A DNA stretch of 26,157 nt. It comes from an uncultured Flavobacteriaceae bacterium (GTDB lineage: Bacteria; Bacteroidota; Bacteroidia; Flavobacteriales; Flavobacteriaceae). How positions within the stretch are numbered: position 1 is the first letter of the stretch; each line of letters opens with the position of its first letter. The DNA is taken from contig CALIIP010000125.1 in NCBI GenBank assembly GCA_938018045.1, positions 1 to 26,157 of the forward strand, read 5' to 3'. The position numbers and the translations under genes are program-made. Below the pieces are notes generated by a model that ran no database searches, was not told the origin of the DNA, and saw only the letters and a program-made list of their open reading frames with translations. This document shows, piece after piece, positions 8,232 through 16,138 of this stretch.

Positions 8232-8998
8232 TGATAGAGGTTAAAAATTTAAATAAAAGTTTTGGTGATGCTCATATTCTAAAAGGGATTTCAAGCACTT
8301 TTGAAAAGGGAAAGGTTAATATGATAATTGGTCAAAGTGGTTCTGGAAAAACAGTATTTTTAAAATGTTTATTAGGACTACACGAGCCAGAAGAGGGAGA
8401 AATATCTTTTGATGGCAGAATATACTCTAAATTAGATATAGACGAAAAACGATTGCTAAGAACAGAAATTGGAATGCTTTTTCAAGGAGGCGCGTTGTTT
8501 GATTCTCTTACAGTTGAGGAAAACGTAATGTTTCCTTTAAAAATGTTCTCAAACCAATCAAAAAAAGAAATGCTCGAAAGAGTAAATTTTGTATTGAATA
8601 GAGTGAAATTGTCAGATTCGAATCATAAATTTCCTGCAGAAATTTCTGGAGGAATGCAAAAGCGTGTTGCAATTGCTAGAGCAATTGTTATGAATCCAAA
8701 ATATTTATTTTGCGATGAACCAAATTCTGGTTTAGACCCTCAAACAGCAACAGTGATTGATAATTTAATACAAGAAATCACTGATGAATATCAGATAATA
8801 ACGGTTGTCAATTCTCATGATATGAATTCTGTAATGGAAATAGGTGAAAAAATACTGTTTTTAAAAGATGGTAAAAAAGCATGGGAAGGCAGCAATAAAG
8901 AAATCTTCGTGACTGATAATGAGACAATAATAAACTTTGTTTATTCTTCTAATTTATTTAAAAAAGTTCGTGAGTCTTATTTAAAAGAAAGTAAATAA
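8231..8998 (+). CDS. mlaF: MlaF-type ABC transporter ATP-binding protein
   Basis: The 255-residue ATPase has all ABC motifs: Walker A GQSGSGKT (34-41), Q-loop Gln85, signature SGGMQ (139-143), Walker B LFCDEP with catalytic Glu163, D-loop SGLDP and switch His196. The signature SGGMQKRVAIARA and the high similarity to MlaF/Ttg2A place it with lipid-transport ATPases rather than generic exporters. I chose the ATG at 8231 because it overlaps the mlaE stop as TAATG and gives the conserved start MIEVKNLNKSFG. The frame is open further upstream (ATG at 8171), but that extension lies inside mlaE and encodes nothing family-like. It powers MlaE on the cytoplasmic face. The tRNA-Lys promoter begins only ten bases after the stop. 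Confidence 0.92.
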   Translation: MIEVKNLNKSFGDAHILKGISSTFEKGKVNMIIGQSGSGKTVFLKCLLGLHEPEEGEISFDGRIYSKLDIDEKRLLRTEIGMLFQGGALFDSLTVEENVMFPLKMFSNQSKKEMLERVNFVLNRVKLSDSNHKFPAEISGGMQKRVAIARAIVMNPKYLFCDEPNSGLDPQTATVIDNLIQEITDEYQIITVVNSHDMNSVMEIGEKILFLKDGKKAWEGSNKEIFVTDNETIINFVYSSNLFKKVRESYLKESK

Positions 8999-9007
8999 TA
9001 AAACTGT

Positions 9008-9037
9008 TTGTTTTCTGTAAAAAGTAATTTATATTTG
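9008..9037 (+). promoter_or_regulatory. Promoter of tRNA-Lys
   Basis: TTG (9008-9010), a 19-base spacer, then TATATTTG (9030-9037). This is an exact match to the Bacteroidota housekeeping promoter. Transcription should begin a few bases after 9037, some 15-20 bases before the mature tRNA. Confidence 0.85.
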
Positions 9038-9060
9038 CAGCCGTTAAAGAAGAAAAGGAA

Positions 9061-9133
9061 GACTTGGTAGCTCAGTTGGTAGAGCACCTCCCTTTTAAGG
9101 AGGTGGTCCTGGGTTCGAGCCCCAGCCAAGTCA
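9061..9133 (+). tRNA. tRNA-Lys (anticodon UUU)
   Basis: A 73-base cloverleaf is complete: acceptor GACTTGG (9061-9067) with CCAAGTC (9126-9132), D stem GCTC/GAGC, anticodon stem CCTCC/GGAGG around loop CTTTTAA (anticodon TTT at 9094-9096), T stem CTGGG/CCCAG around TTCGAGC, and discriminator A at 9133. The 3' CCA is not encoded and must be added after transcription. It has its own promoter and a terminator starting nine bases downstream, so it is a single-gene unit. Confidence 0.97.
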
Positions 9134-9141
9134 CAAAAAAT

Positions 9142-9178
9142 AAAAACACCGAAGCGTTCCTTCGGTGTTTTTATTTTT
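9142..9178. terminator. Bidirectional terminator after tRNA-Lys
   Basis: A perfect 13-bp stem, AAAAACACCGAAG (9142-9154) with its complement at 9160-9172, encloses a 5-base loop and is followed by a T-rich run. The A-rich left arm provides a U-tail on the - strand, so it can also end the DUF389 operon, whose last stop codon is at 9201-9203. Confidence 0.9.
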
Positions 9179-9200
9179 ATAGACAAAATATTGACTTTAT

Positions 9201-10619
9201 TTATTCTCGAATAACTCTTATGTTTTCTATGTCTAATCTTGTTTTTAAGAACCTTTTCAAATTAGTTTCCTTTAAATCTTTATTTGGAATAGAATCATAC
9301 CAAGATGTTGTAAATACTGAAATAGTATCTGTAGATTCAAAATTGGTTGAAATCAAATTAGAATATTTAAGAGACTTTAGTCCATCATAATTAATTTTTA
9401 TCTCTTTACTTAATTGTGAGAATGGAACTTTATAATACTTGTTTAATTCCGCCTCAAGTACTTTTATTTTATCTTCACTTTGCCTTATTTTTTCGTCTCG
9501 AGAAGTTATGATTTGTTGATTTCGAGCGTATAAGTCTGTCAGGTTTTGTACTTCTGCACGTAAGTCTGAATCATCAACTCCTTGTTGAAGATTTAATGTT
9601 GTTGATGGTAATCCATACTCTACAAGTCTAGCTTCCCATTCTTTTATTTCACTTTCATTAAGTGTTTTGCCATACAAAACTAACTTAATACTATTGTTTT
9701 CATAACTTATGTTCTCATCATCTTCATCAATAATACTAATTCCCTCACCTTTCATCACTTCAATAAAATTATGTGCTTTTTGAGTAAATTGATCTCTTTG
9801 AAATAATTGATAAAATTGAAAAACACTATAACTAAAGATTACGATCGCCACAAGTGTTGCCAATTGAGCGATTCGTTTTCTCTTTGCGGAATTAATATAC
9901 TTTACCATCGGAAAACGCAAGAACTTGACAATAAGAAAAGCCGCCAAAGCTATAAAAATAGTGTTGATGGTAAACAAAAACATCGCACCAAAAAAGTATT
10001 TTAAACTCCCAACTGCAAGTCCATAACCTGCGGTACATAATGGTGGCATTAAGGCTGTTGCAATTGCAACACCAGCAATAGTGTTGGTTTGTTTTGAACG
10101 TCTACTTATAGCTACTATCAGTGCCAATCCACCAGCAATAGCAATAAAAACATCTCGAACATCTGGTGCTGTTCGCGCTAATATTTCAGCGGTTGGTTCT
10201 TGAAATAGTGGGAAACTAAAAAACAAAAAGGAAGTTAATAGGCTCAGACCAACCATGAAACCAAGATTAACTAACGATTTTCTTAAAGTATCAATATCAT
10301 TAATACCAATTGACAGGCCAACCCCTAAAATAGGTCCCATTAATGGCGATATAAGCATGGCTCCAATTACAACTGCAGTTGAACTCACATTTAGTCCAAT
10401 TGATGCAATTAAAATTGAGAATATAAGAATCCATGCAGTATGACCTTGCATAGAAATATTATCTTTCACATCTTCAATGGTTCTATTTTTATCAGTGTCA
10501 TTTCTAATGTCCAACATTTTCTTTAGAAACAATGTGATATCACCCCAAATACTTCCAAAATTTTTGGATTTTTTATCTTCGGGTTTTTCTTCTATTTGTT
10601 TTTCAAATTTTGATTCCAT
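9201..10619 (-). CDS. DUF389 family membrane protein
   Basis: This is a 472-residue protein with a soluble charged N-terminus (~1-55) and a block of about six to seven membrane helices (~60-275). The block holds the DUF389 hallmark segments SSTAVVIGAMLISPLMGPILG and GVAIATALMPPLCTAGYGL. A cytoplasmic or periplasmic tail follows, with a coiled-coil stretch around residues 350-400 and a mixed C-terminal region. DUF389 proteins are found across bacteria and archaea; no transport substrate or enzyme activity is established to my knowledge. It is the last gene of an operon: the start is eight bases after the manC stop, and a bidirectional terminator lies beyond its own stop. Family assignment is confident, function unknown. 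Confidence 0.88.
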   Translation of the reverse strand: MESKFEKQIEEKPEDKKSKNFGSIWGDITLFLKKMLDIRNDTDKNRTIEDVKDNISMQGHTAWILIFSILIASIGLNVSSTAVVIGAMLISPLMGPILGVGLSIGINDIDTLRKSLVNLGFMVGLSLLTSFLFFSFPLFQEPTAEILARTAPDVRDVFIAIAGGLALIVAISRRSKQTNTIAGVAIATALMPPLCTAGYGLAVGSLKYFFGAMFLFTINTIFIALAAFLIVKFLRFPMVKYINSAKRKRIAQLATLVAIVIFSYSVFQFYQLFQRDQFTQKAHNFIEVMKGEGISIIDEDDENISYENNSIKLVLYGKTLNESEIKEWEARLVEYGLPSTTLNLQQGVDDSDLRAEVQNLTDLYARNQQIITSRDEKIRQSEDKIKVLEAELNKYYKVPFSQLSKEIKINYDGLKSLKYSNLISTNFESTDTISVFTTSWYDSIPNKDLKETNLKRFLKTRLDIENIRVIRE

Positions 10620-10627
10620 ATGCTTTT

Positions 10628-11704
10628 TTATACAAATTTTTCACCAAAGTCCTCTTTTACTTGTTCTGTGATTTGTTTAATGTTTTGTTCTTCGCTTTTC
10701 GGACAGATAAGTAATACATCATCTTTTTCTATCACAATATAATCACTTAAACCTTGAATTACAACACGTTTCCCGTTTTGAGTGCGCACCATGTTGTTAG
10801 ATGCATCTCTAAAAATAATTTCCCCTCCAACAGAAGCATTTTGTTGGTCATCTTTTGAAAGTTTATTGTAAAGTGATCCCCAAGTTCCAAGATCATTCCA
10901 ATCAAAGTTTACAGGAAGTACGTGAACGTTTACTGCTTTTTCAAGAATACCATAATCTATAGAAACATTTTCTGCTTTTTCGTAATTTGAATCAATAAAA
11001 TCATCTTCAAATTCTGTGTTGTAAACATTGTTTGCAGAACAAAATAATGAGTGCATTTCAGGTAAATTCATTTCAAAGGCTTTCAAAATACTTTTGACGC
11101 TCCAAATAAAAATTCCTGCATTCCAAAGGTATTCACCACTTTCAACAAATTTCTTTGCAGTTTCTAAATTTGGCTTTTCGGTAAATTGTTTTACTTTTTT
11201 TATATCACTTTCATTATTTTCAAACTGAATATAGCCAAAGCCAGTATTTGGAGAACTTGGTTTAATTCCTAGTGTCATCAAAACATCATTTTTTTGACAA
11301 AATTCAAATGAAGTTTCAAGATTATTAATAAATTCTACTTCATTTTCAATCCAATGATCACTTGGTGCAATAATCATAACGCCATTTGGATTGATTGCAT
11401 GAATTTTTAAAGCTGCATAAAGGATACAAGGCGAAGTGTTTCTCATACAAGGCTCAAGTAATAATTGTTTTGGAGTTGTATTTTCTAACTGTTCTAAAAC
11501 TAATTTTTTATACCTTTTATTTGTTGATATTAAGATATTTTCGGTTGGGATTAACCGTTCTAGTCTACTATAAGTTTTTTGAATTAATGAATCTCCAGTA
11601 CCCAACATATCGTGAAACTGTTTTGGATATTCTTTTGTACTCATTGGCCAAAAACGCGAGCCAACTCCTCCAGCCATTATAACTCCGTAATAATTCTTGT
11701 TCAT
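10628..11704 (-). CDS. manC: Mannose-1-phosphate guanylyltransferase
   Basis: The 358-residue product has the nucleotidyltransferase fold that joins GTP and mannose-1-phosphate to give GDP-mannose, a precursor for surface glycans and LPS. Motifs are the N-terminal nucleotide loop AGGVGSRFWPMS (residues 11-22), APSDHWI, the GFGYIQ segment, FTEKP and WNAGIFIW, and the late DWNDLGTWGSL. Its length is that of the single-domain enzyme, without the phosphomannose isomerase domain of bifunctional ManC/AlgA. It lies two bases after the sprT-like stop and eight bases before DUF389, so all three are probably cotranscribed on the - strand. The gene symbol is used for function; many genomes list this form without a symbol. 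Confidence 0.92.
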   Translation of the reverse strand: MNKNYYGVIMAGGVGSRFWPMSTKEYPKQFHDMLGTGDSLIQKTYSRLERLIPTENILISTNKRYKKLVLEQLENTTPKQLLLEPCMRNTSPCILYAALKIHAINPNGVMIIAPSDHWIENEVEFINNLETSFEFCQKNDVLMTLGIKPSSPNTGFGYIQFENNESDIKKVKQFTEKPNLETAKKFVESGEYLWNAGIFIWSVKSILKAFEMNLPEMHSLFCSANNVYNTEFEDDFIDSNYEKAENVSIDYGILEKAVNVHVLPVNFDWNDLGTWGSLYNKLSKDDQQNASVGGEIIFRDASNNMVRTQNGKRVVIQGLSDYIVIEKDDVLLICPKSEEQNIKQITEQVKEDFGEKFV

Positions 11705-11706
11705 GT

Positions 11707-12303
11707 TTATTTTGCGATTAATAATTCAACTTCTGCATTTTGATTGAATAAGTATAACTTTTTAGTTTTCAATTCAAGGCATTCATAACGTGTTCTTCTT
11801 TTGTTTCCTATGCGAAATATACGATTTTTAAAAATAAAATCACTTCCAAGCGGAATTTCGAAAATAAAAATTTTATTTGTCTTTTCGCTAAATTGTTTCA
11901 TGGCTAATGCCAATTTCACATCAGAATCTGTACTTGCTTTTGGGTTTTTAAGATAATTTGCTAAATGAGGAAGTATTTCTTTTGGATAAATTTCTGGATT
12001 GATAAATGGAAGCATTAGATGCTGAAAATTTATTTTCCATTCAATTCCATGAGGTCGAACACGCTTGTGATTCAAATGTGTAACCAAATGTGCAATCTCA
12101 TGAATTAAGGTCAATAAAAATTGATATTTGTTAAGGCTTATATTGACTGTAATTTGATACATTCTGTTTTTTAGTTGCCTAAAATCACCATGTTTTGTCT
12201 CTCTTTTATTAACTACTTTTAACCGATGAGGATACTTATTTAGCAACTCAATAACTAGAGGAACTGCTGCTTTTGGAATGTGTTTTTCAAGAATTTTATT
12301 CAT
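11707..12303 (-). CDS. SprT-like metalloprotease-fold protein
   Basis: This is a 198-residue protein with the zinc motif HEIAH (His68, Glu69, His72) followed by a HGIEWK segment holding the likely third ligand, His85. That arrangement is the SprT/Spartan-like one. The C-terminal part is beta-rich with a Lys/Arg-rich GNKRRTRYEC stretch, as in other SprT-like proteins that bind nucleic acid. A protease activity is inferred only from the motif. The start is fixed: an in-frame TAG stands immediately before the ATG at 12303, and the next Met is residue 48. The -7 box TATCTTTG ends only seven bases before the ATG, implying an almost leaderless transcript. It is the first gene of the sprT-manC-DUF389 operon. 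Confidence 0.85.
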   Translation of the reverse strand: MNKILEKHIPKAAVPLVIELLNKYPHRLKVVNKRETKHGDFRQLKNRMYQITVNISLNKYQFLLTLIHEIAHLVTHLNHKRVRPHGIEWKINFQHLMLPFINPEIYPKEILPHLANYLKNPKASTDSDVKLALAMKQFSEKTNKIFIFEIPLGSDFIFKNRIFRIGNKRRTRYECLELKTKKLYLFNQNAEVELLIAK

Positions 12304-12309
12304 CTATCA

Positions 12310-12333
12310 CAAAGATAATATTTCTTATCTTTA
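12310..12333. promoter_or_regulatory. Divergent -7 boxes forming an inverted repeat
   Basis: On the - strand TATCTTTG (12317-12310) is an exact -7 element for the sprT-like operon. On the + strand TATCTTTA (12326-12333) is a near-match for the membrane protein gene at 12366. Together they make a perfect 8-bp inverted repeat, AAAGATAA (12311-12318) and TTATCTTT (12325-12332), with a 6-base spacer. Neither direction has a TTG at -33, so the assignment depends on the -7 boxes. Confidence 0.45.
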
Positions 12334-12365
12334 AAGTCGATAAAACATAATTAAAAAACATACCG

Positions 12366-12761
12366 ATGAATACAAAAATAGTAATGATTGTGAGCACAAT
12401 ATTTTTAGGAATTTTAGGGATTTCACTTTCTTTTTTTTCTGAAGAAATTGTCATGTATCTTAATGTAGATTCAAATACTACAAACATTCTTTTTTTACAA
12501 ATGCTAAGTGCACTTTATTTGGGTTTTGCAATTATGAATTGGATGGCTAAAGATACTCGAATTGGTGGAATTTATAATAGACCAATTGCAATTGGTAATT
12601 TTATGCATTTTGGAGTTGGAGCATTGGCATTGATTAAAATGGTGTCAAATGCAGAATTTAACAAAGAAATCATTATTGTTTTAACTTTTTTATATTCAAT
12701 TTTCGCAATTTGTTTTGCTATTATCTTTAGAACAAACCCAAAAATTGATTCTAAAAAATGA
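12366..12761 (+). CDS. Small four-helix membrane protein, unknown function
   Basis: The 131-residue protein is almost entirely membrane: four hydrophobic segments at about residues 5-24, 41-61, 74-94 and 100-121. There is a short loop with NWMAKDTRIGGIYNRPIA between helices 2 and 3 and a Lys-rich C-terminus. The pattern resembles small uncharacterised flavobacterial membrane proteins, but I cannot name a family. It stands alone on the + strand, divergent from the sprT-like operon with a shared 62-base promoter region. Its stop codon is only four bases from the stop of the convergent SDR gene, with no terminator between. Function not assignable. Confidence 0.75.
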   Translation: MNTKIVMIVSTIFLGILGISLSFFSEEIVMYLNVDSNTTNILFLQMLSALYLGFAIMNWMAKDTRIGGIYNRPIAIGNFMHFGVGALALIKMVSNAEFNKEIIIVLTFLYSIFAICFAIIFRTNPKIDSKK

Positions 12762-12765
12762 AAAA

Positions 12766-13446
12766 TTATGGAGTAGAACTTGATACTTGTAAGACTTTTC
12801 CGTTGTAGAATTTATTTCCAGTCAGCGCAAAATCATAAATATAAGTTGCCATTTCTAATGCTGAATTAGGCGCTTTAAAGCCAGGAAAAGCCTCTTCTAG
12901 CATTTCTGTTTGAACTGCACCAAGAGCCAATACATTAAATGAAATACCACTATCTTTATACTCTTCAGCCAATAATTCTGTAAGTGTAATTACGGCACCT
13001 TTTGATGAACTATATGCTGCAAGACCTGGAAATTTCATACTTCCTTGTATTCCTCCCATACTACTTATAGTTACAACATGGCTTTGTTTTTTTAAAAACG
13101 GTATCATTCTTCTTGTTAGTTCTGCAACTGCAAAAACATTGACTTTATAAACGTCTAAAAAATCTTGAGCAGTTGTTTCGCTAAATGGTTTGTTGGTTAA
13201 TTTCCCAGCATTATTAATGAGAACATCAACTTTCTTCCAATTACTATCTACAAATGAAACTATTTTTTCTAATTCATTTTCTTCAGAAATATCAATAGCT
13301 AACGGAGTTATATTATCAAGATTTAATTTTTCTAGCGAAGAAATATTTCTTGAAACGGCTAAAACATTACAGTTGTTTTTTGCAAATAGTTGAGCGAGTT
13401 CAAAACCAATTCCTCTGCTTGCTCCTGTAATTAGTACATTGTTCAT
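12766..13446 (-). CDS. Short-chain dehydrogenase/reductase (SDR)
   Basis: This is a 226-residue classical SDR with a Rossmann fold: cofactor loop TGASRGIG (7-14), NNAG (78-81), catalytic Ser128/129, Tyr145 and Lys149 in YSSSK. An Arg shortly after the glycine loop and SRN after the second strand favour NADP(H) over NAD(H). The substrate cannot be told from sequence. The start overlaps the stop of the beta-helix lipoprotein gene by one base (TAATG on the - strand at 13448-13444), so the pair is translationally coupled. It ends four bases from the convergent membrane protein gene. Confidence 0.88.
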   Translation of the reverse strand: MNNVLITGASRGIGFELAQLFAKNNCNVLAVSRNISSLEKLNLDNITPLAIDISEENELEKIVSFVDSNWKKVDVLINNAGKLTNKPFSETTAQDFLDVYKVNVFAVAELTRRMIPFLKKQSHVVTISSMGGIQGSMKFPGLAAYSSSKGAVITLTELLAEEYKDSGISFNVLALGAVQTEMLEEAFPGFKAPNSALEMATYIYDFALTGNKFYNGKVLQVSSSTP

Positions 13447-14960
13447 TAAATAAAAATTATATGTTGATATGCTCCAATATCTGGAGTCGTTGTTCTATTT
13501 ATTCCTAAAATATCTAAAGGAACTTGAAGTGCTTCAACACCACTTGCTTGATTGTTTCCAGCAGAATCTTCACCAATAATTAAATCATTTTGTGATACGT
13601 CTCTAAAATTTGGAGTTTCGTTGAATATGTTATTTTGATAATGTGATGTGTTTGTAAAGTCATATTCAGGAATTCCACTAAAATTATTATTGAAATCATT
13701 AAAACGAATCAAATTATTCTTGAAGTTATAATTAAATAAAGAACCATCAACATTGTCTAAAATCATTTCAATATTATTACTTCCGTAGATAATACAATTG
13801 GTAAAGTTTGCTTCCAATAAATCTCTTGTTTCAATAACTTCAGAACCATTGTCTATATAAGTGAAGAAATTATTCACCAAAACTGTTGGAAAATTTCTAA
13901 AACTATTATTCCAATAATTGGCAAATGTTGAATGCGTAAAATTATATGTTCCGCCAATAGTACAAGCCAAAGATGCTTGCCCTGAATTATTTACCACAAG
14001 GTTTTCACCTAAAATATTGGCTCCTCGACCTAAAATCCCATAGTTAGAATTGTTATATAATTGTGTGTTTTTGATTTCGAGCGTTGGAGTAGTAAGGCTA
14101 CCAATCGAATCCATCAATATACCAACTGTTCCATTTTTGATAGTTGTATGATTTATATCGTGATTCTTACTTCCTGCTCTTAACCAAATAACGCCCCATT
14201 GTCCGGGAATATCACTGAAATTTGGTTCTAATCTATCTCCTTCAATAATAACTTCATTACCCAATTCTCCTTCGATTTTTAAGGACGCGTCTTTCTCGAC
14301 AATCAATCCTGAATTGGCATGAAAATGTATTTTTGCTCCAGCATTAATCGTTAGTGTTTTATTTTCAGGAACGGCAGCATAACCATAAATAACATATGGT
14401 TTTTCATCAGTAAAAGTCAATTCACTGTCTTCAAGAAAACGCCCTTGAATAGAAGTTTCACTCCCATCTAACGTTAAAACATCAATTTCTCTTGTTATTG
14501 GATCTTGATTTGGCTTGATAAAAATTGCATCTTGAACCAAAGTTATTAAATGAACATCTTGCTCATTTGAGCCATTATCAAACAGAATTTCATCTGTATA
14601 CAAAGGGTCAACAACTTGTGAGTAATCTATGGTAGTTTCTACGAAAATGTAGATGCTGTCTTTGGCAAGAATTTCAATATCATTAAATATTTTTCCTGGA
14701 ATACCATCAACATTTAATCGATAATTAGAACTTTCACCTAACGCTAAGCGAACACTTGGAATAAAGATATCATTATTACTTCGGTTATATACTTTTAAGT
14801 TATAGGTACTCGAACCAATATTTGTAAAAACAGTGTCTAAATAAACGGTATCTTTTGAAAAACGAAGTTCTCCAGTACTTGCAATTGTTTCAAAATCATC
14901 ACGGCAAGATGATACCAAAACAAGAATAATAAGTGTAAAAAATATCCAGTAATTTTTCAT
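13446..14960 (-). CDS. Beta-helix lipoprotein, unknown function
   Basis: The 504-residue product has a lipoprotein signal with lipobox VSSC (lipidated Cys19), followed by RDDFE, the kind of acidic stretch linked to surface export in Bacteroidota. Residues ~30-150 resemble an Ig-like domain (DTVFTNIGSSTYNLKVYN). From about 190 to 440 comes a right-handed parallel beta-helix of short, Asn-rich, ladder-like repeats (NAGAKIHFHANSGLIVEKDAS, then NNSNYGILGRGAN). The end, TTPDIGAYQH, is the short closing motif seen in many secreted beta-helix proteins. No catalytic set of a polysaccharide lyase is evident. It heads an operon with the SDR gene. Beta-helices often bind or cut polysaccharide, but no activity can be claimed here. 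Confidence 0.85.
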   Translation of the reverse strand: MKNYWIFFTLIILVLVSSCRDDFETIASTGELRFSKDTVYLDTVFTNIGSSTYNLKVYNRSNNDIFIPSVRLALGESSNYRLNVDGIPGKIFNDIEILAKDSIYIFVETTIDYSQVVDPLYTDEILFDNGSNEQDVHLITLVQDAIFIKPNQDPITREIDVLTLDGSETSIQGRFLEDSELTFTDEKPYVIYGYAAVPENKTLTINAGAKIHFHANSGLIVEKDASLKIEGELGNEVIIEGDRLEPNFSDIPGQWGVIWLRAGSKNHDINHTTIKNGTVGILMDSIGSLTTPTLEIKNTQLYNNSNYGILGRGANILGENLVVNNSGQASLACTIGGTYNFTHSTFANYWNNSFRNFPTVLVNNFFTYIDNGSEVIETRDLLEANFTNCIIYGSNNIEMILDNVDGSLFNYNFKNNLIRFNDFNNNFSGIPEYDFTNTSHYQNNIFNETPNFRDVSQNDLIIGEDSAGNNQASGVEALQVPLDILGINRTTTPDIGAYQHIIFI

Positions 14961-14985
14961 TTGTTATCTAAAAAAAGTATTATTA

Positions 14986-14993
14986 CAAATATA
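14986..14993 (-). promoter_or_regulatory. -7 promoter element of the beta-helix/SDR operon
   Basis: On the - strand TATATTTG is an exact -7 element, 25 bases ahead of the lipoprotein start codon. No TTG lies at the expected -33 distance. Confidence 0.5.
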
Positions 14994-15010
14994 ACTTTTA
15001 TTATAATTAG

Positions 15011-16042
15011 TTATTGTCTTTTTACCAACTCAATTTCAAACAGTTTGTCCCAGTTCTTTCCAGTTACATAGAGTTTTTTTGTGCTTTTATCATAAGCAAT
15101 ACCGTTCAATACATCAAGTTTTGCATGTTGAGTTACTTTATCTCTTAGTCCGTTTAAGTTTGCGATTCCGTCAACTTTTCCTGTTACTGCATCTACAATT
15201 AAAATTGAATTTTGCTGATAAATGTTTGCATAAATTTTACCATCGATATATTCTAATTCATTTAACCTTTCAACTTTACGCTTGCTTGTATAGGCTTCAA
15301 TAAAACTTTCTTCTGCTTTCGTTTCCGGATTTAAAAACCAAATACGTTCGGTACCTTCAGACTTTAAGAGTTTTTCACCATTGTTTGTTAATCCCCAACC
15401 TTCAAGACTGTTTTGATATTTGAATGTTCCTTTCTGCTCAAATGTTTCAAAATCATATACAAGGCCAATTCCTTTTCTCCAAGTAAGAAATATAATTTCA
15501 TCACCAAATCGTGTCATTCCTTCGCCAAAATACTGCTTATCCAAATCTATTTTTTGAACTACCTTTCCTGTTTTTAATTCCACTTTTCTTAATGATGAAG
15601 CGCCATATTGTCCCGTGCTTTCATATAAAAAGTCGTTGTGAATCTCAAGACCTTGAGTATATGCATTTATATCGTGTGGATATTCGTTGATGATTTTGTA
15701 ATCGTAAACTACAGGTTCTGCATCGGCCAAAAAGAAAACAGTATTCGTTATTTTTTTAGTTTTATCACCATAAAATACAAGTGCAGAAACAGTGTGTCTT
15801 CCTAATTTATAGTCAGAAATATCTAGCGTTGTACTAAAATCTGAAGTGCTTTCTATCTTTTTGTTATCAATAGAAAATTGAACAGATTCAATAGGATTGT
15901 TGTTTTTATCAGTCAAAGAAATATCTAATACTTTATTGATTTTTAATTTGTTAGGTGTTTCTAACTTGAATTTGTAATCACTCTCACAAGAGAAGAATAC
16001 AATTGAAATCAATAGAATTACAAAGCTATTTTTTATTGACAT
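15011..16042 (-). CDS. Glutaminyl-peptide cyclotransferase (lipoprotein)
   Basis: This 343-residue protein belongs to the plant-type glutamine cyclotransferase family, a five-bladed beta-propeller that turns N-terminal Gln into pyroglutamate. After a signal ending FFSC (Cys19, then ESD), residues ~25-110 form an Ig-like domain common in Bacteroidota members. The propeller runs from ~115 with AYTQGLEI, ESTGQYGASSLRKV, FGEGMTRFGDEI, SLEGWGLTNNGEKLLKSEGT and the closing LNGIAYDKSTKKLYVTGKNW. A periplasmic, membrane-anchored location is inferred. Bacteroidota are known for signal peptidase I substrates with Gln at +1, and PorV, PafA and the thioredoxin in this window fit that rule. The gene diverges from rpmE, and a possible - strand -7 box (TATTTTTG, 16105-16112) lies inside the rpmE promoter. 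Confidence 0.9.
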   Translation of the reverse strand: MSIKNSFVILLISIVFFSCESDYKFKLETPNKLKINKVLDISLTDKNNNPIESVQFSIDNKKIESTSDFSTTLDISDYKLGRHTVSALVFYGDKTKKITNTVFFLADAEPVVYDYKIINEYPHDINAYTQGLEIHNDFLYESTGQYGASSLRKVELKTGKVVQKIDLDKQYFGEGMTRFGDEIIFLTWRKGIGLVYDFETFEQKGTFKYQNSLEGWGLTNNGEKLLKSEGTERIWFLNPETKAEESFIEAYTSKRKVERLNELEYIDGKIYANIYQQNSILIVDAVTGKVDGIANLNGLRDKVTQHAKLDVLNGIAYDKSTKKLYVTGKNWDKLFEIELVKRQ

Positions 16043-16095
16043 GCTATAAATCTTTTAAACGTTTAATATTTATACAAATAAAACACTTTTATTAT

Positions 16096-16124
16096 TTGAA
16101 ATATCAAAAATAAGGTTAAATTTG
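16096..16124 (+). promoter_or_regulatory. Promoter of rpmE
   Basis: TTG (16096-16098), an 18-base spacer and TAAATTTG (16117-16124) match the Bacteroidota promoter exactly. It gives a leader of about 45-50 bases before the rpmE start. A - strand TATTTTTG (16112-16105) in the spacer could belong to the divergent cyclotransferase gene. Confidence 0.85.
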
Positions 16125-16138
16125 CAGTCTCAAAAATA

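Noticed and set aside
8171..8998. A longer MlaF starting at 8171
   Set aside because: The extra 20 residues lie inside mlaE and are unlike the family; the ATG at 8231 overlapping the mlaE stop fits better.
9064..9390. Coding frames crossing the tRNA on either strand (9064-9390 +, 8977-9186 -)
   Set aside because: They read through a complete tRNA and its terminator, and one is antisense to DUF389; they are chance frames.
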